A stretch of DNA of 64,000 bases, from the NCBI GenBank assembly GCA_964462675.1, contig CAYWYS010000015.1, forward strand, positions 1 to 64,000. Direction: 5' to 3'. This DNA comes from XN24 sp964462675 (lineage in GTDB: Bacteria; Pseudomonadota; Gammaproteobacteria; Steroidobacterales; XN24). Every line of letters starts with the position of its first letter. The stretch's first letter is position 1. The translations under genes were made by a program, and so were the position numbers. Shown here in pieces: positions 49,274 through 56,915 of this stretch. A model generated the notes under the pieces. The model was not told where the DNA came from. It worked only from the letters and a program-made list of their open reading frames with translations, and did not search any database.

Positions 49274-50041
49274 ATGCGGCGAGTCATCTTCAACCAGAAA
49301 GGCGGCGTCGGAAAATCGAGCATCACCGCGAACCTCGCGGCGATCAGCGCCGCGCGGGGCCGGGATACCCTGGTCGTCGACCTGGACCCGCAGGGCAACT
49401 CCAGCCATTACTTGCTCGGCCACGCGTGGGAACCGGTGGCCAGCGACGTCGCGGGCTTCTTCAACGACGTGCTGGCGATCCGGATCCTGCCGCGCGATCC
49501 GCTGCGCTACCTGACTCCGACCGAGTACGAGGGCCTGCACGTGCTGGCCTCCTCGCCCGAGCTCACCGAGCTGCAGGCCAAGCTCGAGTCGCGGCACAAG
49601 ATCTACAAGTTCAGGGAACTGCTGCTGAAGCTGGCCGAGCAGTTCGACGCGATCTACATCGACACGCCGCCCGCCTTCAATTTCTACACGCTGTCCGCGC
49701 TGATCGCTGCCGACAGCTGCCTGATCCCGTTCGACTGCGACGATTTCTCGCGGCGCGCGCTCTACACGCTGCTCGAGAACGTCGAGGAAACACGCGCCGA
49801 CCATAACCCCGAGCTGCACGTCGAGGGCATCGTCATCAACCAGTTCCTGGCGCGCGCCAACCTGCCGCAGCGGCTGGTCGACGAGTTGCGCGCGGAGGGC
49901 CTGCCGGTGCTCGACACGATGCTGTCTTCGAGCATCAAGATGCGTGAATCGCACGAGCAAAGCCGGCCGCTGATCCACCTCGCGCCGCGCCACAAGCTCA
50001 CCGAAGAGTTCGTCGCCCTGTACGACGAGCTCGAGGGCTGA
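49274..50041 (+). CDS. ParA-family ATPase (orphan)
   Basis: A 255-residue deviant-Walker ATPase. The P-loop NQKGGVGKSSITANLA includes the signature Lys, switch 1 is DLDPQGNSS and the later motif is YIDTPPAFNF. ParA/Soj-type proteins position DNA or protein cargo by nucleoid gradients. There is no parB next to it, so it is an orphan that may position something else. The upstream DUF1232 gene is the most likely partner from spacing. Confidence 0.9.
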   Translation: MRRVIFNQKGGVGKSSITANLAAISAARGRDTLVVDLDPQGNSSHYLLGHAWEPVASDVAGFFNDVLAIRILPRDPLRYLTPTEYEGLHVLASSPELTELQAKLESRHKIYKFRELLLKLAEQFDAIYIDTPPAFNFYTLSALIAADSCLIPFDCDDFSRRALYTLLENVEETRADHNPELHVEGIVINQFLARANLPQRLVDELRAEGLPVLDTMLSSSIKMRESHEQSRPLIHLAPRHKLTEEFVALYDELEG

Positions 50042-50056
50042 CGCCGCCGCGTCAGC
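50037..50056. terminator. small hairpin shared by convergent genes
   Basis: GCTGACGC-CGCC-GCGTCAGC is a perfect 8-bp stem that contains both the stop of the ParA gene and the stop of the pyrophosphatase gene. There is no T-run; it may mark both mRNA ends. Confidence 0.35.
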
Positions 50057-50744
50057 GGGCGCGCTTGCCCTGCTCGCCCTCGCCGAGCACCCGCTCTTCG
50101 AGCTTTTCCCACGCGCGATGGCTGGGGCCGAACACGTCGAGGTAGTCCTGGATGGCCGCGGACACGACCGCGACCGCGTGCTCGCGGCCGTAGATCGCCG
50201 TGATCTGCACACCGGAGGTCATGTTCGGACCCATTTTGTAGGTGCTGAAGTAATGCGTCAGGCGCTGGATCAGTACGTCGGGCAGATCGCTGATGTCGTT
50301 GGCATCGCTCCAGATGTTGTCGTTGCGCAGCACGGCGATGATCTTGTCGTCGGCCTCGCCGCCGTCGATCATCTGGATGCCGCCGATGACGCGGGTGTTC
50401 AGGAGGATGTCGCCGCGCTCGATCTGGCGCTCGCTGATGACGCAGATGTCGAGCGGATCGCCGTCGGCGCGCTTGGCCCCCGGGGTCAGCTTGCGCACGC
50501 CTTCATCGCAATAGGTCTGCGGAATGAAGCCGTACAGCGCAGGCGGTGCTGCCGACAGCCGCTGCGGCCGGTCCACGATCGTGTAGCCCGACTCCTTGTC
50601 GACCTCGTACTTGACGAGATCGTAAGGGGTGATCTCGATGTAGGCCCGCACTTCGAGCGGCGGATTCAGGCCGGGGCTGAGGCCGTGCCAAGGGTGGGGC
50701 CGCCAGCTGTGAAACAGTTCGGGCCGATCTTTGTCGTGACTCAT
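50052..50744 (-). CDS. inorganic pyrophosphatase
   Basis: A 230-residue family I soluble pyrophosphatase (PPi + water to 2 Pi). The signature DGDPLDIC holds the Mg2+-binding aspartates; YEVDKESGYTIVDRP and ALYGFIPQTYCDEG are also typical. It is longer than the E. coli enzyme (176 residues), with extensions at both ends. GGAGG about ten bases before the ATG supports the start. Confidence 0.93.
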   Translation of the reverse strand: MSHDKDRPELFHSWRPHPWHGLSPGLNPPLEVRAYIEITPYDLVKYEVDKESGYTIVDRPQRLSAAPPALYGFIPQTYCDEGVRKLTPGAKRADGDPLDICVISERQIERGDILLNTRVIGGIQMIDGGEADDKIIAVLRNDNIWSDANDISDLPDVLIQRLTHYFSTYKMGPNMTSGVQITAIYGREHAVAVVSAAIQDYLDVFGPSHRAWEKLEERVLGEGEQGKRAR

Positions 50745-50820
50745 CTGCGTGGAACCTCCATTTCGCCCATTTTTTGCCTGCCACCGAATCCGCGCCGGGC
50801 GGCGTGCCGAACTGGGCTAC

Positions 50821-51396
50821 ATGAATACCATGAATACCCTGGCGCGGCACCCGTCGCGGTGGCTGCCGACGGTGGCGAATGCCGGCGGCTTCAACATCGT
50901 CTGGTTCGTCACCGTGTTCGGCGCCGCCGGCGGGCTCGCCTGGGCCGGCCCGGCGGCGTTGCTGGTCTTCGCGATCGCCACGATCTCGACGTCTGCGCGG
51001 CCGCGCTACGACTACGCGGCGATGGCCGTGTTCGCCACGGCCGGGATCGTGCTCGACAGCGCCTGGTCGCTCACGGGCACCGTCAGTTATGCCGCCGGCT
51101 GGCCGTCGGCGCAGTTTGCCCCGATCTGGCTGATCACCTTGTGGGCGGCCTTCGCGCTGACGCTCGGCCACTCGCTGGCATGGCTGCGGCCGCGGCGCAT
51201 GCTGGCCGGCCTGTTCGGGCTGCTGGGCGGCGGCTTCTCCTACTGGGTGGGCGCGCGCGTCGGCGCCGTCGAGACGGCGATCCCCGCATGGCAGTACGGC
51301 CTTGGCGTGGGCCTCGTCTGGGCGGTGTCGCTGCCGGTGCTGATTCGTCTCACGGCGATCGCCGCACATCGGCGGCTACCAGCGTACCAGCGCTGA
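50821..51396 (+). CDS. DUF2878 membrane protein
   Basis: A 191-residue inner-membrane protein with about six helices and the DUF2878 features NAGGFNIVWFVTVFGA and LDSAWSLTGTVSY. Members have no known role. A second ATG at 50830 is in frame. Its last 21 bp overlap the convergent end of fabH. Confidence 0.75.
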   Translation: MNTMNTLARHPSRWLPTVANAGGFNIVWFVTVFGAAGGLAWAGPAALLVFAIATISTSARPRYDYAAMAVFATAGIVLDSAWSLTGTVSYAAGWPSAQFAPIWLITLWAAFALTLGHSLAWLRPRRMLAGLFGLLGGGFSYWVGARVGAVETAIPAWQYGLGVGLVWAVSLPVLIRLTAIAAHRRLPAYQR

Positions 51397-52341
51397 GCCC
51401 CAGGTAAAGCCGCCGCCAAAGGCCTCGAGCAGCAGCAGGTCGCCTGCCTTGATGCGGCCGTCGCGCACCGCGACGTCGAGCGCCATCGGCACGGAGGCCG
51501 TGGACGTGTTGCCATGGTCCTGCACTGTCAGCACGACCCGCTCCATCGGCATTTCCAGCTTCCGCGCGGTCGCCTGGATGATGCGAATATTGGCCTGGTG
51601 CGGAATCAGCCAGTCGATATCTTCCTTCTGCAGCCCGTTCGCCGCGAGCGTCTCGTCGACGATCCGCCCGAGCGTGTTGACGGCGACCTTGAAGACCTCG
51701 TTGCCCTTCATCTGGATCGAGTTGTCGCCGCCGACGGGGAGCATCCCCTTCGAAACGCCGGTGGGAAAATACAGCAGGTCCTTGTACTGGCCGTCGGCGT
51801 GCAGGTGCGTGGAGACAACGCCCGGGGACGAGTCGGCTCGCAACACCACCGCGCCCGCGCCGTCGCCAAACAACACCGCGGTAGCGCGGTCGGTCCAGTC
51901 GAGCATCCGGGTCAGGGTCTCGGCGCCCACGACGAGCGCCGTCCTGATGGCGCCGGTCTGGATGAACTTGTCGGCCACCGCCAGCGCGTAGATGAACCCG
52001 GTGCAGGCGGCCTCGATGCTGAAGGCCGGGCAACCATGCACGCCGAGTCGATCCTGCAGCAGCACACCGGCATTGGGGAACACCTGGTCCGGCGTCGTCG
52101 TGCCGACGATGATCATGTCGAGCTCTGCAGCCGCGACGCCGGCGGCCTCCAGCGCAGCGCGCGCGGCATGCTCGCACAGGTCCGTCGTGCACTCGCCTTC
52201 GGCCGCGACATGGCGCCGCTCGATGCCACTGCGGGTGCGGATCCACTCGTCGGTGGTGTCGACCATCTTCTCGAGGTCCGCGTTCGTCAGGATTCGTTCC
52301 GGGAGGTAGCGTCCGGTGCCGATGATGCGCGAGTTGCTCAC
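51376..52341 (-). CDS. fabH: beta-ketoacyl-ACP synthase III
   Basis: A 321-residue thiolase-fold condensing enzyme that starts fatty acid synthesis from acetyl-CoA and malonyl-ACP. The catalytic triad is visible: Cys in SIEAACTGF, His in IPHQANIRI and Asn in DHGNTST. The GTG start at 52341 overlaps the plsX stop (GTGA). The order rpmF-plsX-fabH is conserved, but fabD, fabG and acpP do not follow here. Confidence 0.96.
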   Translation of the reverse strand: MSNSRIIGTGRYLPERILTNADLEKMVDTTDEWIRTRSGIERRHVAAEGECTTDLCEHAARAALEAAGVAAAELDMIIVGTTTPDQVFPNAGVLLQDRLGVHGCPAFSIEAACTGFIYALAVADKFIQTGAIRTALVVGAETLTRMLDWTDRATAVLFGDGAGAVVLRADSSPGVVSTHLHADGQYKDLLYFPTGVSKGMLPVGGDNSIQMKGNEVFKVAVNTLGRIVDETLAANGLQKEDIDWLIPHQANIRIIQATARKLEMPMERVVLTVQDHGNTSTASVPMALDVAVRDGRIKAGDLLLLEAFGGGFTWGSALVRW

Positions 52342-53366
52342 TCTGTGTGCTCCGGGAAAGACTGCTCCGCCATCACGCGGCCAATACGCGTCGGCACGCC
52401 CTTCTGCGCCTCCAGTACCGCCGTGCTCACGGCCGTTGCGAAGGCTGTCTCGTCGGCGCCGCCGTGACTCTTGATGACGATCCCCTGCAGGCCGACGAAG
52501 GTTGCGCCATTGTAGCGGCGCGGATCGACCCGTGCCGCAAGCGAGCGAAACAGTGGCGCGGCGCTCAGCGCCATCACGCGGCTGAGGATGCTGCGCCGGA
52601 GCTCCTCGCGCGTCACCTGCGCGAGCATCCGCGCGGTGCCTTCGATCGTCTTCAGCGCCACGTTGCCGGTGAAGCCATCGGTAACCACCAGGTCCACCTT
52701 GCCGGACATGATGTCGGTGCCTTCGACGAAGCCGAGATAGTTGAGCGCGCTGCCGCGCAGCCACTGGTGCGCCTGCTTGAGCGTGCCGCTGCCCTTGATG
52801 TCCTCGGTGCCGATGTTCAGCAGGCCGATGCGCGGCCGCTCGATGCCGTGCAGGTCGGAGGCGACGATGTCGCCCATGACCGCGAACTCGCAGAGCTGGC
52901 GCGCGGTGCAGACCGAGTTGGCGCCGAGGTCGAGCATGATCGTGTGGCCGCCGAGCGATGGGATCGCCGAGATGATCGCGGGCCGGTCCACGCCGGGCAG
53001 CGTCTTCAGCACGAACTTCGCGATCGCCATCAGCGCGCCGGTGTTGCCGGCGCTGACACAGGCCGCGGCCTCGCCGTCGCGCACCAGGTTGACGGCCACG
53101 CGCATCGAGGAATCGCGCTTGCGGCGCAACGCCTCGGCGGGCGGCTCGTCCATCGCAACGATCTCGCTGGCGGGCTGCACGCGGACACGATTGCGCAGGC
53201 GCGCGGACGCCCGCGCGACCAGTGGCTCGATGTCCGCCGGACGCCCGACGAGGATCGCTGCGAGGCCGGAATCCCGGCGCAGCAGGTCGAGGGTCGCGCC
53301 GACGGGGACGGACGGGGCGCTGTCCCCGCCCATCGCGTCGATCGCGATGGTCAGTGGCCCGGACAT
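52338..53366 (-). CDS. plsX: phosphate acyltransferase PlsX
   Basis: A 342-residue enzyme making acyl-phosphate from acyl-ACP for phospholipid synthesis. IAIDAMGGDSAPSVPV, CVSAGNTGALMA, LDLGANSVC and VTDGFTGNVALKTIEGTA are diagnostic. It lies between rpmF and fabH, the standard arrangement. Confidence 0.96.
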   Translation of the reverse strand: MSGPLTIAIDAMGGDSAPSVPVGATLDLLRRDSGLAAILVGRPADIEPLVARASARLRNRVRVQPASEIVAMDEPPAEALRRKRDSSMRVAVNLVRDGEAAACVSAGNTGALMAIAKFVLKTLPGVDRPAIISAIPSLGGHTIMLDLGANSVCTARQLCEFAVMGDIVASDLHGIERPRIGLLNIGTEDIKGSGTLKQAHQWLRGSALNYLGFVEGTDIMSGKVDLVVTDGFTGNVALKTIEGTARMLAQVTREELRRSILSRVMALSAAPLFRSLAARVDPRRYNGATFVGLQGIVIKSHGGADETAFATAVSTAVLEAQKGVPTRIGRVMAEQSFPEHTE

Positions 53367-53421
53367 CGGGATGGCGCGACGGCGCGCAGCCGGGCCCTCG
53401 GCCCGGGGGCGCCGCGCAGGC

Positions 53422-53613
53422 CTATTCCTCGTCCGGCGGCGTCGGCGTGTCGATGACCTTCTTGCCGCGGTAGAAGCCGTCCGCGGTCACATGGTGCCGG
53501 CGGTGGGTCTCGCCGCTGGTCGGATCGACGGACAGGGTCGGCTTGCCGAGCGCGTCATGCGACCGCCGCATGCCGCGCTTGGAAGGGGACTTACGATTCT
53601 GTTGTACAGCCAT
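53422..53613 (-). CDS. rpmF: 50S ribosomal protein L32
   Basis: The complete 63-residue L32, with the invariant MAVQQNRKSPSKRGMRRSHDAL and the ETHRRHHVTADGFYRGKKV segment. It lies between the YceD gene and plsX as in E. coli. Confidence 0.97.
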   Translation of the reverse strand: MAVQQNRKSPSKRGMRRSHDALGKPTLSVDPTSGETHRRHHVTADGFYRGKKVIDTPTPPDEE

Positions 53614-53632
53614 GGTGGCATTGCTCCGTCAT

Positions 53633-54208
53633 TCAGTCTTTGCGCTTCAGCCCGGCGAGCACCGCGAACGGACCCGACGACCCCTCTCCGCTTGCCGCGG
53701 GTTCCAGTTCGGCCAGCCTGCCGGCCAGCGCGCCGCAATCTTCCCTGCGTTCGTGCACGGGAAACGCCGGCATCACGAGCAGAATCTCATCCTCGAGCAA
53801 CTGCCGCAGCGTCGCGCCCGCCTCCGGTTCGCAGGCTTCGAAGCCGGCTCCAGACGCCGCGGTATCGAGCTCTTCGGCAGCCCCGAACACCAGTCTCGGG
53901 CTGGCCTGCAGATCCAGCGCCATATTCTCGAGGCAGCGCTGGCACACGCAGCTCAGCGTCACGGCCAACTCGCCCTCGAGCATCGCCGCGCCGTCGTCAT
54001 CCTCGTGGAACGCGACCTCGAATCGGACCTGCCGGCCCGGTCCGGCCACGCCGCCGCCCGCCTCATCCACCGCCAGCAGGCGCGGCCACTCCTGCAACAC
54101 GGCCTCTCCCGCCAGCCGCCAGCCCCGCGCGGCAAGCGCCCGGGGCTCGAGCACGCGGTCCAACTCGGCGAACATAAGCCGGCAAGAATATCGGTCCCGG
54201 CGATTCAT
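53633..54208 (-). CDS. yceD: YceD/DUF177 family protein (23S rRNA accumulation)
   Basis: A 191-residue DUF177 protein, usually just upstream of rpmF and required for normal 23S rRNA levels. The metal-like motif CVCQRC is present in LSCVCQRCLENMALDL, and the acidic LEDEILLVMPAFPVH is typical. ATG 54208 has AGGA seven to eight bases upstream; an internal ATG at 54175 (MFAELDRVL) is the alternative. It is divergent from maf. Confidence 0.9.
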   Translation of the reverse strand: MNRRDRYSCRLMFAELDRVLEPRALAARGWRLAGEAVLQEWPRLLAVDEAGGGVAGPGRQVRFEVAFHEDDDGAAMLEGELAVTLSCVCQRCLENMALDLQASPRLVFGAAEELDTAASGAGFEACEPEAGATLRQLLEDEILLVMPAFPVHERREDCGALAGRLAELEPAASGEGSSGPFAVLAGLKRKD

Positions 54209-54271
54209 GTCAAAGTCCTGAAACTGGTACGGTTTTGCCAGCCGGGCGGCGGGCGCTGTAGTCTTGCGCCC

Positions 54272-54883
54272 ATGGGACAGGAAAAGCACGCGGCAGCGGC
54301 GCACTCGAAACTCGTGCTGGCCTCCGGCTCACCCTACCGGCGGGCATTGCTCGAGCGGCTCGGGTTGCCCTTCGAGCAGGAATCACCGGCGATCGACGAG
54401 GTCGTCGGTGCGTCCGAGGCACCCGCCGAAGCCGTCATACGACTGGCGCGCGCCAAGGCCGCGGCGGTGCTCGATCGCCACCCGGGGGCCATCGCGATCG
54501 GCTCGGACCAGATGGCGGTGCGTGGCGACGAAGTACTAGGCAAGCCCGGCACCGTCGCCCGCGCGATCGAGCAGTTGACGCTCTCGGCCGGGCGCCATGT
54601 CGAGTTTCTGACCGGCGTTTGCGTGCTCAGCGCCGTCCGCCCGGGGGAACCCGAAGAGCACATGGATATCACGCGCGTGGTCTTCCGGCCGCTGTCGGCC
54701 GCCGAGATTCGCAGCTACGTCGAGCGCGAGCTGCCGCTCGACTGCGCGGGCAGCTTCCGCGCCGAAGGGCTCGGCATCGCGCTGTTCGATCGCATCGACA
54801 GCCAGGATCCCACCGGCCTGATCGGGCTGCCGTTGATCTGGCTGTCCCAGGCGCTGAGCCGCTGCGGCCTCCGCATCCTGTAG
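54272..54883 (+). CDS. Maf-family nucleotide pyrophosphatase
   Basis: A 203-residue Maf/Ham1-fold protein. It opens with LVLASGSPYRRALLERLGLPF, has the SDQM segment and the QDPTGLIGLPL segment of the YceF (7-methyl-GTP pyrophosphatase) branch. It removes modified nucleotides from the pool. It faces away from yceD and converges on the HAD gene with five bases between. In E. coli it is also next to yceD. Confidence 0.93.
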   Translation: MGQEKHAAAAHSKLVLASGSPYRRALLERLGLPFEQESPAIDEVVGASEAPAEAVIRLARAKAAAVLDRHPGAIAIGSDQMAVRGDEVLGKPGTVARAIEQLTLSAGRHVEFLTGVCVLSAVRPGEPEEHMDITRVVFRPLSAAEIRSYVERELPLDCAGSFRAEGLGIALFDRIDSQDPTGLIGLPLIWLSQALSRCGLRIL

Positions 54884-54888
54884 CGCAA

Positions 54889-55539
54889 TCAGTCCAGCAA
54901 GGGCAGCAAGGCGTCGATTGCGTCGATGCAGGACAACGGCGCATAGGGCTGCAAGCGCGCCGCCGCGTGCGCGCCGTAGCTGACCGCGACCGCCGCCACG
55001 CCGGCGCGTCGCGCCATTTCCAGGTCCCACTCGGTGTCACCGACCATCAGCGTTGCGGCCGGCGCGACGTCGAGCTCGGCCATCAGCTCGAGCAGCATGT
55101 CCGGGTGCGGCTTCGAGCGAGTCTCGTCGGCCGTGCGCGAGCCGGCCATGAAGCGCTTGAGCCCGCTGGCCTCCAGGTCCCGGTCGAGGCCGCGCCGGCT
55201 CTTGCCGGTAGCGATGGCAAGCAGCAGGCCGCGCCCGGCCAGCTCCGCGACGACCTGCGCGGCCTGGTCGAACAGCCGCGACGTCTGCAACTCCGGCGCG
55301 AAAAAGTGATCGCGATAGGCCTCGACGAACGGCATGAACGACTCCGGGCCGAGCTCCGGGAACAGCCGCTGCCACGAGTCCCTTAGCCCCAGTCCGATGA
55401 TGTCGCGAATCGCCTCGGGCGGGCGCTCCGGCAGCCCCAGCTGCGCGATCGCCCCGGTGGCGGCGGCCACGATCTGGCCGGTCGAATCCATCAGCGTGCC
55501 GTCCCAGTCGAACACCACCAGCCGGGTCTGCCTAGCCAT
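54889..55539 (-). CDS. HAD-superfamily phosphatase (Gph-like)
   Basis: A 216-residue HAD hydrolase with the motif I DWDGTLMDS (catalytic Asp), motif II ATGKSRRGL, the motif III Lys in SKPHPD and motif IV VGDTEWDLEMAR. A C1 cap lies near 20-85. It belongs with phosphoglycolate/pyrimidine phosphatases; the substrate cannot be read from the sequence. ATG 55539 overlaps the rluC stop by eight bases. Confidence 0.9.
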   Translation of the reverse strand: MARQTRLVVFDWDGTLMDSTGQIVAAATGAIAQLGLPERPPEAIRDIIGLGLRDSWQRLFPELGPESFMPFVEAYRDHFFAPELQTSRLFDQAAQVVAELAGRGLLLAIATGKSRRGLDRDLEASGLKRFMAGSRTADETRSKPHPDMLLELMAELDVAPAATLMVGDTEWDLEMARRAGVAAVAVSYGAHAAARLQPYAPLSCIDAIDALLPLLD

Positions 55540-56494
55540 GGTGCGACTCCAGCCGCGAAAGCACCTCGCGCAAGTCCTCCGGCAGCGGCGTGGAGAACAC
55601 CCGCCATTCCCCGCTGACCGGATCCTCCCAGCCGACCGACGCGGCATGCAGGAACAAGCGCTCGAGCCCCAGGCCCTTCATCCGGCGGTTGTATTCTCGG
55701 TCCCCGTAGCGCTCGTCGCCGGCCAGCGGGTGGCCCGCCTCGGCCGCCTGCACCCGGATCTGGTGGGTCCGGCCGGTCATGATCCTGACCTCCAGCAGCG
55801 AGGCCGCGGAACCGATCTCGACCGGCCGGAAGATGCTCGCGGCCGTCTTGCCGGTCTCGTCGATGGTGACGACGCGCTCGCCGCCGCGCACCGTCTTGCG
55901 CAGCCGGTCCTCGAGGCGCACCTCGCCGAGCTCCCAGCGCCCCTTGACCAGCGCCAGGTAGCGCTTCTCGACGCGGCCCTCACGCAACAGCTCGTGCAGC
56001 GCGCGCAGCATGCTGCGGCGCTTGGCGATCAGCAGGCAACCGCTGGTCTCGCGATCCAGGCGATGCACGAGCTCGAGATACGGTGCCTCCGGGCGTGCCG
56101 CACGCAGCGCCTCGATGACACCGTGCGACAGCCCGCTGCCACCGTGCACTGCGATGCCGGTCGGCTTGTCGAGCACGATCAGGCGGTCGTCCTCATGCAG
56201 GATCAACGGCTCGAGTCGCAAGCCGGCGGACCGGCCGCGGGGGGTGGGCGCATCAGGCTCACTCCGGCGCACCGGCGGCAGGCGCACCTCGTCCCCTGCC
56301 GCCAGCCGGTAGTCGGGCTTGGCGCGGCCCTTGTTGACCCGCACCTCGCCCTTGCGGAGCAGGCGATAGACGTGTGATTTCGGCACGCCCTTGAGGCGCG
56401 CGAGCAGAAAATTGTCCAGCCGTTGCCCCGCCTCGTCCTCCCCGACCCGGACAAAGGCGACGGCCGGCCGGCCCGTGTCGGATGTGACGGACAA
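55532..56494 (-). CDS. rluC: 23S rRNA pseudouridine synthase RluC
   Basis: A 320-residue RluA-family synthase that modifies U955, U2504 and U2580. An N-terminal S4 RNA-binding domain (about 22-80: QRLDNFLLARLKGVPKSHVYRLLRKGEVRVN) precedes the catalytic domain with HRLDRETSG, whose Asp is the nucleophile. The start is TTG 56494 with a strong GGAGGAG just upstream. It is divergent from rne, as in E. coli. Confidence 0.95.
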   Translation of the reverse strand: MSVTSDTGRPAVAFVRVGEDEAGQRLDNFLLARLKGVPKSHVYRLLRKGEVRVNKGRAKPDYRLAAGDEVRLPPVRRSEPDAPTPRGRSAGLRLEPLILHEDDRLIVLDKPTGIAVHGGSGLSHGVIEALRAARPEAPYLELVHRLDRETSGCLLIAKRRSMLRALHELLREGRVEKRYLALVKGRWELGEVRLEDRLRKTVRGGERVVTIDETGKTAASIFRPVEIGSAASLLEVRIMTGRTHQIRVQAAEAGHPLAGDERYGDREYNRRMKGLGLERLFLHAASVGWEDPVSGEWRVFSTPLPEDLREVLSRLESHHG

Positions 56495-56524
56495 ATTCTC
56501 CTCCCGGATTCAGTAGCTTAGCGA

Positions 56525-56553
56525 TTGCTGAGCCGCTTGGCGGTTGCTATAGT
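56525..56553 (+). promoter_or_regulatory. rne promoter
   Basis: TTGCTG (56525-56530) and TATAGT (56548-56553) have a 17-bp spacer; the -10 matches in five of six positions. Transcription would start near 56560, giving a leader of about 355 bases. Confidence 0.65.
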
Positions 56554-56559
56554 ACGACA

Positions 56560-56915
56560 CGGGCCGCGTCCCACGCTCTATTCAAAGAATTCAAGAGCGT
56601 AGCGCGGCCGCTGGTTACGGGCCGGCCGCGGAGCATCCGCTGGCCGGCATGCTTTTGAAGTTTCTTTCCATCGCTCGGCCGACGCCCCCACCTGCCTCCG
56701 TTCGACGGTTGCCCAGGAACGCGGAGCGCACTACTGGCCGCGGGCGGTGCCCGGCACGGACGAGATGACCGGCATTTTGTACTTGGTCCTGATGGTCTTC
56801 CTGCCGACCCTGCACCTCGGGGGCGCGTTGCCGTGCCCCAGGCCTTCCCGCGTCCGCGAGCGCGCCCCCGGCATCGGGTGGCCCATGGCCGACCTGGATC
56901 AGCGAGTCCCAATTC
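56560..56915 (+). promoter_or_regulatory. long structured rne 5' UTR
   Basis: About 355 bases without a convincing gene between the promoter and the rne start. Right at the 5' end GGCCGCG/CGCGGCC (56562-56568 with 56603-56609) and ACGCTCT/AGAGCGT (56573-56579 with 56594-56600) form a long two-part hairpin. E. coli rne also has a roughly 360-base leader through which RNase E limits its own mRNA. The same role here is inference. Confidence 0.6.
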
